Positions 1 to 8,206 of a stretch of DNA of 64,000 nt are shown in pieces (position 1 is the first letter of the stretch; every line of letters begins with the position of its first letter). This stretch comes from an uncultured Mollicutes bacterium. GTDB taxonomy: Bacteria; Bacillota_I; Bacilli_A; RFN20; CAG-826. Under the pieces are notes generated by a model. The model made no database searches. It saw nothing but the letters and a program-made list of their open reading frames with translations, and was not told where the DNA came from. Location of the stretch: contig UQCQ01000002.1 in assembly GCA_900539595.1 (NCBI GenBank), positions 62,001 through 126,000 of the forward strand, in the 5' to 3' direction. The position numbers and the translations under genes were made by a program.

Positions 1-1
1 T

Positions 2-334
2 ACCATCGAAGCGATGCCAGGACTAAAGCAAGAAGGGTCCGTTGTTTTGTCGGAAGCCATTGCCGACATCGGTGGATTGTCTCTTTGCGAATCTCTTTAC
101 GGAAAATCCACTTCAGCCAACTGGAAGGATTTTTACCATACATTTGCAAGGCATTTTTATGGTTCTGCGTCTCGAAGTCTTTATTCCTCTGCCTTGTTTG
201 GGGACGTTCATCCCTTCGGAAAGGCGCGGGTTAACCCCCTTCTGTCTAATAGCGAAATCTTTGTAAACCAATTTGAACTCCAGGAAGGAGACGGCATGTA
301 TATTGACAATTCAAAACGTGTCGTGATTTGGTAA
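2..334 (+). CDS. M13-family (neprilysin/PepO-like) zinc metallopeptidase, C-terminal part only
   Basis: Only the last 110 or so residues are in the window; the frame is open back to base 2, so the 5' end lies outside. Seen: EAIADIGGL matches the ExxxD zinc-ligand motif of M13 peptidases (canonical ENIADNGGL). It is followed at the usual distance by DVHPFGKARVNPLLSN and the end RVVIW, which resembles the conserved C-terminal CxVW of the family, here without the Cys. Family knowledge: M13 enzymes cleave oligopeptides. Intracellular PepO forms occur in Firmicutes, and the location cannot be judged without the N-terminus. With the M6 protease and Opp importer in the same window it fits a peptide-using lifestyle. 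The family call is strong; a gene symbol is not justified. Confidence 0.85.
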   Translation, partial: TIEAMPGLKQEGSVVLSEAIADIGGLSLCESLYGKSTSANWKDFYHTFARHFYGSASRSLYSSALFGDVHPFGKARVNPLLSNSEIFVNQFELQEGDGMYIDNSKRVVIW

Positions 335-637
335 GGATAAACCAGAATTATTTCCGTTTCATTTTTCAAAACTTTGTTTGTTTTCCAAAGGATATAATAT
401 TTTTAAACTAGGGATTTATTTTCCACTTTTTTGAACATTTCTTGACCCATCATTATAGAAGAAACAAAAATATTGTTATTTTTATTATCAAAGGGCAAAA
501 AGCAAAAAAAGAAACTATTGTAATTTATATATAGCAAGATAAGTTAGCATTAAAATTTACTTCTATTTATCGGAGTTAAGTTCTTAATTTCATTGAATAC
601 TATTGAATTTGGAACATTGCAGTTTTCTTTATTAATA

Positions 638-874
638 CTATTTTTCGATTCTTCGTGTCCGACCTTTTCGTCTTGAATTTCCGACATTTTTGTTGGAATT
701 TATTTCTAGAATAGGCGTCAAACCAAGGGCATTAAATTGATTTTCTACTAAAAAAATATCAATAGTTGATCCGCCTCCCTCAGCCTGCGACCCCATCCCG
801 TGAGCGGATATAAAAACCCCTTCGTTCTTGCCAAGAGCTTTTTTATATTGACAACTTCCATTTGAGAAAGATTG
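638..874 (-). pseudogene. Truncated flavodoxin/FMN-reductase-like fragment
   Basis: A 78-codon open stretch between two stops on the minus strand. The only ATG inside, at 796, would give 52 residues. Its translation contains KALGKNEGVFISAHGMGSQ, then AEGGGSTIDIFLVENQ, then FNALGLTPI. This reads like the glycine-rich C-terminal half of a flavodoxin-fold NAD(P)H-dependent FMN reductase or WrbA-like protein (GxFxSTGxxGGQE-type loop, then a hydrophobic helix and strand). The N-terminal FMN-binding half is absent: a TAG closes the frame at 875-877. I infer a gene remnant. The family assignment is tentative, and chance coding appearance in AT-rich DNA is not excluded. Confidence 0.35.
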
Positions 875-895
875 CTAAAAATTTTTTTGGGTTTT

Positions 896-1066
896 CTACA
901 AACAACATTTATCACGAATCATCTTCTCATTCGACAAACGACAGTCAAAGATAGCGGGAAAGATCCCTAATCCCGCCAAAGTCCCCGCCAAAATTCAAAA
1001 ACAAATTCCAAAGAGAACAATGCTGCTAATGAGGGCCGTTTTCTTATTTCGTTTCTTCTTATCCAC
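896..1066 (-). pseudogene. Possible small membrane-protein remnant with in-frame TGA
   Basis: Reading from a GTG at 1066, a lysine/arginine-rich start (DKKKRNKKTA) runs into a hydrophobic stretch, LISSIVLFGICF. A TGA follows at 995-997, and the same frame continues with ILAGTLAGLGIFPAIF to a TAG at 896-898. The combined product looks like one transmembrane segment with a basic N-terminus, interrupted by a stop. TGA is a normal stop elsewhere in this window, so a decayed gene is more likely than recoding. No ribosome-binding site is visible. Low confidence. Confidence 0.22.
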
Positions 1067-1090
1067 TGTTTTAAAATTTTACCGTCGGAA

Positions 1091-1109
1091 AGAACTCTAT
1101 CAGAGTTCT
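1091..1109. promoter_or_regulatory. Perfect inverted repeat at the dnaE promoter (candidate operator)
   Basis: AGAACTCT-ATC-AGAGTTCT, two perfect 8-base arms around a 3-base centre. It lies immediately upstream of the extended -10 box of dnaE and covers the -35 position. This is the usual placement of a repressor operator. It is not a Bacillus LexA box, because the GAAC and GTTC half-sites are 9 bases apart, not 4. The regulator is unknown. Confidence 0.5.
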
Positions 1110-1112
1110 ATT

Positions 1113-1121
1113 TGCTATAAT
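1113..1121 (+). promoter_or_regulatory. dnaE extended -10 promoter, predicted leaderless start
   Basis: TGCTATAAT is a full extended -10 element, which explains the lack of a good -35 box. Its end is 7 bases before the dnaE ATG at 1129, so transcription should start at or next to the start codon. There is no Shine-Dalgarno sequence in the preceding 30 bases. Confidence 0.6.
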
Positions 1122-1128
1122 AACCAAG

Positions 1129-4100
1129 ATGAATTGGATTCCTCTACACGTTTATAGCGGTTACAGTTTTCTCCAAAGCGGATTAACGGTTAAAAAAATT
1201 GTTTTGCAGGCCATCAAGCGTTCTGCAAAATATGCTTCGTTATGCGACGTTCAATCTCTTTCCGGCGCGCCAGAACTCGATCGTTTGGCAAGACAATACG
1301 ACCTTCAACCTCTTATCGGTTCTGAATTCCAAGTCGGTCAAGATACTTTTTGTTGCTTTGTTCAAAACGAAACGGGTTATCGAAATCTCCTTCTTTTGAT
1401 TGCCGAATCTACAGCAGGACGTCTTGACCTTTCCTTTTTATCCAAACACCGGGAGGGTCTCCTCCTTGTCATGGATGGCGGAGCTTCTTCCATTCATTCT
1501 CTTTTCTATCATCAAGAAGAAAACTTGGAATCTCACCTAAGATCCCTAAACCATAACATTGGAAATTTTTATATTGGCATACCGTATTTACCGGGAGAAT
1601 CTGATTATTTAGATTTCTTGCATACATTCTTATCTACTCATCCATATCCTCGCGTCGCTTTTCCGCGAATTCGTTACGTTAAACCCGAGGATGCAATATC
1701 CGCTCGAATTTTGGAAGCGATTTCTAGTTCCACCACTCTGGAAGAGAAAAAATGTGAAGGCGACGAATATTTTCTTTCCGACAGCGAGGCGGAATCCTAT
1801 TTTGACGAAGCCGAGCTTTCCGCCACTCTAGAAATCGCGGAAGCCTGTTCTTCCTTTGTCCTTTCTCAAATTCGTGGAACTTTGCTTCGTTACCCTGTGC
1901 CCAATCCTGATAACGCGGATTCCTATTTACGCAAATTAGCCACGGAAGGGCTAAACCAAAAACTGCCCCATCACGATTCCTCCTACGATGAACGACTGGA
2001 TTATGAGCTAAACGTCATCTCCTCGATGGGTTACTCGGATTATTTCCTTCTCGTTTGGGATTATGTAGCCTATGCCAAAAAATCAGGGATACCCGTCGGA
2101 CCGGGCCGTGGTTCCTCTGCAGGAAGTCTTGTCTCCTTTTGTCTAGATATCGTCAAAGCCGACCCCATCCGTTACGGGCTATATTTCGAACGCTTCTTAA
2201 ATCCTGAACGGCAATCCATGCCCGATATTGACGTAGACTTCGCCGATACGGGAAGAGAAAAAGTTGTCGCTTATTTGCAACAAAAATACGGTCCGGAACG
2301 CGTTGCGCGCATCATGACGATGCAAACGATGGCTTCTCGGCAGTCTCTTCATGATATCGGAAGGGTCTTCGGATATCGCGATAGCGAGATCCGATTGCTT
2401 ACCTCGGCACTAGATGCAAACCCCGACCATAGCCTTGGCTGGAATTACAAAAATAACGCCACCTTCCGCGATCTCGTTAACAGTGATGATTATTATAAAG
2501 AAATCGTCTCCCTCGCCTCCAAAATTGAAGGTTTACCCCGCCAAAGCGGGTTGCACGCCGCCGGGATTGTTTTGAATAACGAACCTTTGCAAAACGTCCT
2601 TCCCATCACGGTCTCGTCTACTTATGGGTTCGTGGAGCAATACGATAAGGATTACCTCCAAGAACAAGGCTTCTTGAAGATGGACTTGTTGGGATTAAGG
2701 AATCTCACCATCGTCGAGCAATGCTTAAAAATGATCCAGTCCTCCCAAGGAATTTCCCTAAAAATGGAAGAGATTCCTTATGAAGAAAAGGAACCGCTCG
2801 AATTGCTTCGAAACGGGCAAACCGCCGGGTTATTTCAATTAGAAACCCGTGGGATGACGAATGCGGCCATGGAAATTCAGCCCACCTGTTTCGAGGACGT
2901 CTGCGCTCTCGTGGCTTTGTTTCGCCCAGGCCCCATGCAAAACATTTCCTCTTTTGCTCGACGTAAAAAAGGATTGGAACCGATTCGCTACCTTACTCCC
3001 GAGCTAGAACCGATTCTTTCCCCCACTTACGGCATCATTCTTTACCAAGAACAGATCATGCTTATTGCGCGAAAATTAGCAGGATTGACCTTTGCCGAAT
3101 CCGACCGATTCCGCCGCGCCATTTCCCATAAAGACGCTCACGAGTTTCTCGACCTGCAGACCAAGTTTTTGGATGGATGCGTTCAAAAGGGATTGTCTTC
3201 CAATATCGCCACTCAATTGTTTCAGCTCATCGAGAGATTCGCAGACTATGGATTCAATAAATCCCATTCCGTTTCCTACGCTCTTCTTGCTTGCCAAATG
3301 GCTTACCTTAAATGGCATTATCCCTTGGAATTTTATTGTTCCTTGCTCCAAGAAGGCGTGGGGTCGAAAGACAAGGAAACACGTCTTTTCCACGAACTGA
3401 AAAAAAGAAAAATTTCGTTTTCCCTCCCTTCCATCAATGAATCGACGTCTTGTTATGAACCTAAAAATGGTCGCATTCTTCTTCCTTTTTCTTCCATTAG
3501 TGGTTTAAACAGCGCCTTAATTCACGGCATCCTCGACGAAAGGATGGAAAAAGGGCCTTATCAGGATTTCTTCGACGTGGCTACGCGGTTAAAAAAATAT
3601 GGCCTCGACGTTTCTTCCCTCGTAACGATGGTGGACGCTGGATGCTTCGATAGCTTCCGACATTCTCGGGAAGAGTTGCGATTGACTGCCCCTACAGCCT
3701 TGCGCTACGCCGAGGTTTTGGTAGGAACAGACGGTAAAGATAATCTTCTTCCCTTCGAATTGCCTAAGCCTTCTTACGTAGAAGCCCCTTCTTCCCGCAG
3801 CGCCGACTTAGAAGGAGAAAGGCGCGTTCTTGGACGAATGATTTCTGGATCGCCTTTAGAAGAAAAGAAAACGATTCTCCTAAAAAAAGGGGCCAAAGCC
3901 TTATCCGATTTAGAGGAGGCCAAAAATCCGATTTGGGTGGCGGGTATTGTTAGCGAAATCAAATCCATCACCACGAAAAAAGGATCGAAAATGGCCTTCC
4001 TTACTGTCTTCGATGATTCAGACGTCTACGAATTCACCCTTTTTGAGGAAGTGTATCAACGGGTGCATGCCCAAATTCAAAAGGGGATGCCCCTTCTCAT

Positions 4101-4164
4101 CAAGGCCCGACGCGACAGCCGAAAAGAAGACCGTTTCGTGGCCATGGAAATAGAAAATTTATAA
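1129..4164 (+). CDS. dnaE: DNA polymerase III alpha subunit, DnaE type
   Basis: Replicative C-family DNA polymerase, 1011 aa, near the length of Gram-positive DnaE and lacking a proofreading exonuclease domain. Seen: an N-terminal PHP-like domain starting LHVYSGYSF, where the metal-binding HxH of active PHP domains is HxY, so PHP nuclease activity is doubtful. The palm has GPGRGSSAGSL (about residue 324) and PDIDVDF (D366/D368), with a further catalytic Asp in FLKMDLLGL (about D519). Helix-hairpin-helix and a C-terminal OB-fold region (about 925-1005) follow. In Gram-positives DnaE extends RNA primers alongside PolC. It heads a plus-strand run with polA and mutM-coaE, spaced 10 and 3 bases apart, which suggests one operon. 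The start has no Shine-Dalgarno and probably sits on a leaderless transcript under a palindromic operator. Confidence 0.96.
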   Translation: MNWIPLHVYSGYSFLQSGLTVKKIVLQAIKRSAKYASLCDVQSLSGAPELDRLARQYDLQPLIGSEFQVGQDTFCCFVQNETGYRNLLLLIAESTAGRLDLSFLSKHREGLLLVMDGGASSIHSLFYHQEENLESHLRSLNHNIGNFYIGIPYLPGESDYLDFLHTFLSTHPYPRVAFPRIRYVKPEDAISARILEAISSSTTLEEKKCEGDEYFLSDSEAESYFDEAELSATLEIAEACSSFVLSQIRGTLLRYPVPNPDNADSYLRKLATEGLNQKLPHHDSSYDERLDYELNVISSMGYSDYFLLVWDYVAYAKKSGIPVGPGRGSSAGSLVSFCLDIVKADPIRYGLYFERFLNPERQSMPDIDVDFADTGREKVVAYLQQKYGPERVARIMTMQTMASRQSLHDIGRVFGYRDSEIRLLTSALDANPDHSLGWNYKNNATFRDLVNSDDYYKEIVSLASKIEGLPRQSGLHAAGIVLNNEPLQNVLPITVSSTYGFVEQYDKDYLQEQGFLKMDLLGLRNLTIVEQCLKMIQSSQGISLKMEEIPYEEKEPLELLRNGQTAGLFQLETRGMTNAAMEIQPTCFEDVCALVALFRPGPMQNISSFARRKKGLEPIRYLTPELEPILSPTYGIILYQEQIMLIARKLAGLTFAESDRFRRAISHKDAHEFLDLQTKFLDGCVQKGLSSNIATQLFQLIERFADYGFNKSHSVSYALLACQMAYLKWHYPLEFYCSLLQEGVGSKDKETRLFHELKKRKISFSLPSINESTSCYEPKNGRILLPFSSISGLNSALIHGILDERMEKGPYQDFFDVATRLKKYGLDVSSLVTMVDAGCFDSFRHSREELRLTAPTALRYAEVLVGTDGKDNLLPFELPKPSYVEAPSSRSADLEGERRVLGRMISGSPLEEKKTILLKKGAKALSDLEEAKNPIWVAGIVSEIKSITTKKGSKMAFLTVFDDSDVYEFTLFEEVYQRVHAQIQKGMPLLIKARRDSRKEDRFVAMEIENL

Positions 4165-4174
4165 GGAGAGTTCA

Positions 4175-6811
4175 ATGGAAATCACCAACTCAAAGCATCT
4201 TTATGTCATCGACGGAAACTCTTTGCTGTTCCGCGCCTTTTATGCGACTTATATGGGGGATCCTTCCGCCATCATGCGCACGAAAAGTGGCATCCCTACT
4301 AACGCGATTTTCGCTTTCTCCAACATGCTTGTGAAATTCCTGCAAAAAATGAAACCGGGAGACTCCATCTTCGTGGCGTTTGATAAAGACGGTCATACTT
4401 TCCGCAAAGAGCAATTCGCCTCCTATAAAGCCAATCGCAAACCTGCCCCAGAGGAGCTTGTTGCCCAATTCCCCATTTCCCGCGAACTGATGAAGGCATT
4501 GAATATTACTTTCTACGAAGAACATGGAATCGAAGCCGATGATATTGCCGGAACCATCGCGAAATCCGCGGAAAAAGAAGGCTATCAAGTTGACGTTTAT
4601 ACTAGCGATAAGGATTATCTTCAGTTAATCACGGACCACGTCACGGTCCATTTGTTGCGAAAAGGCTTAAGTGATATCGATGACGTGACCCCGTCGAAAA
4701 TGGTGGAAGAATTTGGCTTCACGCCAAAGCAAATCATCGATTACAAGGGCTTGCGCGGAGACGCTAGTGACAACCTCCCGGGAATCCCGGGGGTCGGAGA
4801 AAAAACCGCAGCCAAATTAATCGAGCAATACCACACTTTTGACGCCATTATCCAAGCGGCGAAAAACGGGGAAATCAAAGGAAAACTATGCCAAAACATT
4901 GTGGAAAACGAAGCCATGGGAAGGCAGTGCTATGAGTTGGCCACGATGAAAACGGATTGCGTTCTCCCCTTCCAATTAAGCGATTTTATCTATAAAGGCT
5001 TTGACCCAACGGCCATTTCGAGTTTTTCCGCCACCTATGAACTCAAACAGCTTCCTTTAAAAATGCCCGTCATTTTCAAAATGGAAGCCCAAGGAAACCA
5101 AAGCGTAAAAGCGCCTAAAGTTCAAAAAGTCCATTCGATTGCTTCTATTTCCTTGCCTTCTAAGATCGGCGTAGCCATTGATTTAGACCCCGAAACTTAT
5201 AACGACGCGCCTGTTTTGGGGATTGCCTTCAGCGATGGAATTTCTTCTTATTACATCGATGCTCAAGACGCCCAAAAAGACGAAGCCTTTAAAGCTCTGT
5301 TAAAAAATCCATCCATCATCAAAAACGTCAACGACGCCAAGCGAATGGAAGTGGGCCTTCATCGCCTTGGAATCGAAATTCAAGGAATTGGTTTCGATAT
5401 CCTTTTGGCGGCCTATTTAATCAATAGCAACGTCACCGACCGCCCCGACATCGTCTATTCCTCCTTTGGAGTAGATGTTTCTTCTTCTGCCCCCTCCTTG
5501 CTTTTTGACGTTGATCATTCCGAAGGGTTAGGAAAAGAGGCCTTCTATGCTTTGAAATTAGAACAAACGGCATTGGACGAACTTGAAAAAGCGGATGCGC
5601 TTCGTCTATTTAGAGATATCGAACTTCCGTTAAGCCACGTCTTAGCCCAAATGGAAATTGAAGGATTCCCGTTAAATGCCGATGAGCTCGAGGAAATTGG
5701 CAAAGAATATCGGAACAAAAAAGACCAACTTGAGCAAGAAATCGTCGCTTTGGCCGGTCACCCGTTCAACCCTTCTAGTCCCAAGCAAATCGCTAGCGTT
5801 CTTTACGATGAGCTAGGTTTAAAAGGACCAAAATCCCGCAGCACTTCCATCGACGTTTTGAACGAACTCGTCTCCGCTCATCCGATTGTAGAGAAAATCT
5901 TAAGCTATCGGAAATACGCTAAACTCGTCGGAACTTATATCGATGGACTGTTACCCCACATCAAAAAAGACGGAAAAATCCATACCTGCTTCAATCAAGC
6001 CCAAACCACGACCGGACGTCTTTCTTCTTCTAACCCCAACCTTCAAAACATTTCAGCGCGGGACGAGGAATCCAAGTTGATTCGCAAAGCATTCCATTAT
6101 GACGATCCCAACACCTTGATTCTTTCCTTGGATTACGGCCAAATCGAGCTGCGGATTTTGGCTGCGTTATCTCATTGTCAGGACTATATTGACGTCTTTG
6201 AGTCCGGGCGAGACGTTCATAGTGAAACGGCAAGGAAAATTTTCCATTTGTCGCCAGACGAACCCGTTCCCCACGAATTCCGTAGAAAAGCCAAGGCGAT
6301 CAACTTTGCCATTGTTTACGGAACAACGGCATTCGGATTAGCCGAGCAAATCGGAGGAACGCCGAAAGAAGCTAAAGACATCATCGACCACTTCAATCGC
6401 GAATATCCTGAGATTGCCAAATTCTCTTCTGACGTTTTGGAAGGGGCTGAGCGCGATGGTTACGTGACCACCATGTTTGGCAGACGTCGTTATCTCCCCG
6501 ATTTAAAGGATGCAAACTATGCCAAGCGTGAAGCGGCCAAGCGAGCCGCCCTTAACGCGCCCGTCCAAGGAAGCGCAGCCGATTTAATCAAGATTGCCAT
6601 GCTAAAGGTCGATGAATTCTTATCAAAAGGCCATTATCGTTCTAAGATGGTCCTTCAAATTCACGACGAATTGCTTTTCGCCTTAGACGCATCCGAATCT
6701 TCCTCCCTCATTCCGGAATTAAAAGCAATCATGGAAAACGCTGTGAAGTTGCCAGTCAAATTAACCGTAGAAGGAAATGCTGGCAAATCCTGGTACGATG
6801 CAAAGGATTGA
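4175..6811 (+). CDS. polA: DNA polymerase I
   Basis: 878 aa, full length. Domains: 5'-3' exonuclease/flap endonuclease (about 1-290), a 3'-5' exonuclease-like domain (about 310-470) and an A-family polymerase (about 480-878). The polymerase motifs are present: motif A DYGQIELR (D653), motif B RRKAKAINFAIVYG (703-716) and motif C HDE (830-832). Two near-invariant positions differ from the common consensus: DYSQ is DYGQ and NFG is NFA. In the proofreading domain the DxE metal motif reads IDLD and the last motif is not recognisable. Proofreading is therefore probably lost, as in Bacillus-type PolI. Role: Okazaki-fragment processing and repair synthesis. GGAGAG lies before the ATG; the TGA stop is 3 bases from the mutM-coaE start. 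Confidence 0.96.
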   Translation: MEITNSKHLYVIDGNSLLFRAFYATYMGDPSAIMRTKSGIPTNAIFAFSNMLVKFLQKMKPGDSIFVAFDKDGHTFRKEQFASYKANRKPAPEELVAQFPISRELMKALNITFYEEHGIEADDIAGTIAKSAEKEGYQVDVYTSDKDYLQLITDHVTVHLLRKGLSDIDDVTPSKMVEEFGFTPKQIIDYKGLRGDASDNLPGIPGVGEKTAAKLIEQYHTFDAIIQAAKNGEIKGKLCQNIVENEAMGRQCYELATMKTDCVLPFQLSDFIYKGFDPTAISSFSATYELKQLPLKMPVIFKMEAQGNQSVKAPKVQKVHSIASISLPSKIGVAIDLDPETYNDAPVLGIAFSDGISSYYIDAQDAQKDEAFKALLKNPSIIKNVNDAKRMEVGLHRLGIEIQGIGFDILLAAYLINSNVTDRPDIVYSSFGVDVSSSAPSLLFDVDHSEGLGKEAFYALKLEQTALDELEKADALRLFRDIELPLSHVLAQMEIEGFPLNADELEEIGKEYRNKKDQLEQEIVALAGHPFNPSSPKQIASVLYDELGLKGPKSRSTSIDVLNELVSAHPIVEKILSYRKYAKLVGTYIDGLLPHIKKDGKIHTCFNQAQTTTGRLSSSNPNLQNISARDEESKLIRKAFHYDDPNTLILSLDYGQIELRILAALSHCQDYIDVFESGRDVHSETARKIFHLSPDEPVPHEFRRKAKAINFAIVYGTTAFGLAEQIGGTPKEAKDIIDHFNREYPEIAKFSSDVLEGAERDGYVTTMFGRRRYLPDLKDANYAKREAAKRAALNAPVQGSAADLIKIAMLKVDEFLSKGHYRSKMVLQIHDELLFALDASESSSLIPELKAIMENAVKLPVKLTVEGNAGKSWYDAKD

Positions 6812-6814
6812 TCT

Positions 6815-8206
6815 ATGCCTGAACTTCCTGAAGTTGAAACAGTACGACGCATTCTTTCTTCTTTTTTCCAAGGCGTCACGATTGTAAAGGTCCATATCTA
6901 CCGGACCGCCAATATCGTTAGCGGAGCCGCTTCTTTTCCCAAGCAAGTGGAAGGAAAAAAGATCCTATCGGTGTCTCGGAGAGGAAAATACCTTCTTTTC
7001 AACCTTGATGACGGGAGCGTCATCCTTTCCCATTTGCGAATGGAAGGAAAATATTTGGAGGTGCCCCCTTCTTATCCAAAATCCCCTTATGACATTTTGG
7101 ATTACGAATTGTCTTCTGACACGCGCTTAGTTTATCAAGACACCCGCAAATTCGGGACGATTGCTTATTACCCAAGCAAGGACGAAGCATTCCAATCATC
7201 CCCCCTTGCCTCTTTAGGCCCCGAACCCTTCGATTTATCCGACGAAGAATTTTATTCCCGAATTCACCTTGAAAAAGGGCCGATCAAAAAAGTCTTGATG
7301 GATCAAACCATCCTCGCGGGAATTGGTAACATCTACGCGGACGAGTCGTTGTTTGCCTCTTCGATTCATCCTAAAACCAAGGCCTACGATCTGGATCTTG
7401 ATGCAGCAACGCGCTTATTGGGAAACATTCAGCGGATTTTGCAAGAAGCCATCCAAAAAGGAGGAAGCACCATCCGAAGTTACCATCCTCAGCAGGGGGT
7501 GGACGGAAAGATGCAAAATGAATTGCAGGTCTATTCCAAGCGAGGCCAGCCTTGTCCTCATTGCGGAACCCCCTTATCGAAAATCCACCTAGAAGGGCGG
7601 GGGACCACTTTTTGTTTCCGTTGCCAAAAGGCGATTCACCGGCCTTTCGTTTTGGGAATCACTGGACCAATCCACGCGGGAAAATCGACCGCGGCCGCCT
7701 ATTTTCGAAGCCAAGGTTACCATTATTTTGACGCGGACAAAGCCGTATGGGAGCTATACGAAGATTGCAAAGTGCAAAAGGAAATTCAAAAAATCGCTGG
7801 GAAAAAGACGGTCAAAAATGGAAAAATCGACAAAACGGAATTACGTCATGTTCTCTCTTCCTCCCCTGCTAAGCGAAAGAAAGTGGAACAGTTGCTAGAC
7901 CCCTTGCTGGTTGAAAGAGTCAAAGATCAAATCGCGTCTTTAACGGAAAAAGACAAAATTTTGCTCGATGTCCCGCGCCTTTTCTCTTCGGGATTAGGAG
8001 ATTGCTGCGACGCGACCATTTTAATCGAATCGCATCCGGAAAAAAGAAACCAAAGGCTCTTAGACGAAGGAAGAGATGCGACAAGACTCATGAAGCTCAA
8101 TTCCTCTTATCCCTTGAAGCAAGTTCAAAAACAAGTCAATTTCATCGTTGATAACAATGGTTCTAAAGAAGATTTCTATCAAAAATTAAAGGCGTTATCC
8201 CTTTAA
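6815..8206 (+). CDS. mutM-coaE: Fused formamidopyrimidine-DNA glycosylase / dephospho-CoA kinase
   Basis: 463 aa made of two complete enzymes. Residues 1 to about 273 are Fpg/MutM: the catalytic start MPELPEVETVRR (Pro2, Glu3), a Lys in SRRGKY, DQTILAGIGNIYADESLF, and a C-terminal zinc finger with C247/C250 and C267/C270. About 10 residues later CoaE begins: FVLGITGPIHAGKST, with P-loop residues G284 to T292, an FDAD motif, and a helical lid to residue 463. MutM excises oxidised purines from DNA. CoaE phosphorylates dephospho-CoA in the last step of CoA synthesis. In Bacillus the two genes are separate neighbours after polA, so the fusion is a natural product of that synteny. The reading frame is continuous with no internal stop. 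The stop codon overlaps that of the convergent dnaI. Confidence 0.93.
   Translation: MPELPEVETVRRILSSFFQGVTIVKVHIYRTANIVSGAASFPKQVEGKKILSVSRRGKYLLFNLDDGSVILSHLRMEGKYLEVPPSYPKSPYDILDYELSSDTRLVYQDTRKFGTIAYYPSKDEAFQSSPLASLGPEPFDLSDEEFYSRIHLEKGPIKKVLMDQTILAGIGNIYADESLFASSIHPKTKAYDLDLDAATRLLGNIQRILQEAIQKGGSTIRSYHPQQGVDGKMQNELQVYSKRGQPCPHCGTPLSKIHLEGRGTTFCFRCQKAIHRPFVLGITGPIHAGKSTAAAYFRSQGYHYFDADKAVWELYEDCKVQKEIQKIAGKKTVKNGKIDKTELRHVLSSSPAKRKKVEQLLDPLLVERVKDQIASLTEKDKILLDVPRLFSSGLGDCCDATILIESHPEKRNQRLLDEGRDATRLMKLNSSYPLKQVQKQVNFIVDNNGSKEDFYQKLKALSL

Larger units (their letters stand above)
335..1128. other. AT-rich intergenic stretch with decayed gene remnants
   Basis: About 800 bases without an intact gene, visibly more AT-rich than the flanking coding sequence. 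I see two minus-strand coding-like remnants, annotated separately, and the dnaE promoter with its palindrome at the right end. A TATAAT-like string follows the peptidase end, but nothing supports a promoter use for it. I recognise no RNA gene, insertion sequence or repeat here. Confidence 0.6.

Noticed and set aside
995..997. In-frame TGA that could be read as tryptophan, Mycoplasma-style
   Set aside because: TGA ends polA, dnaB, malQ and other well-defined genes exactly at the next start or at the family end, so TGA is a stop here.
1091..1109. LexA/SOS box for dnaE
   Set aside because: GAAC and GTTC half-sites are separated by 9 bases; the Bacillus LexA box needs 4.
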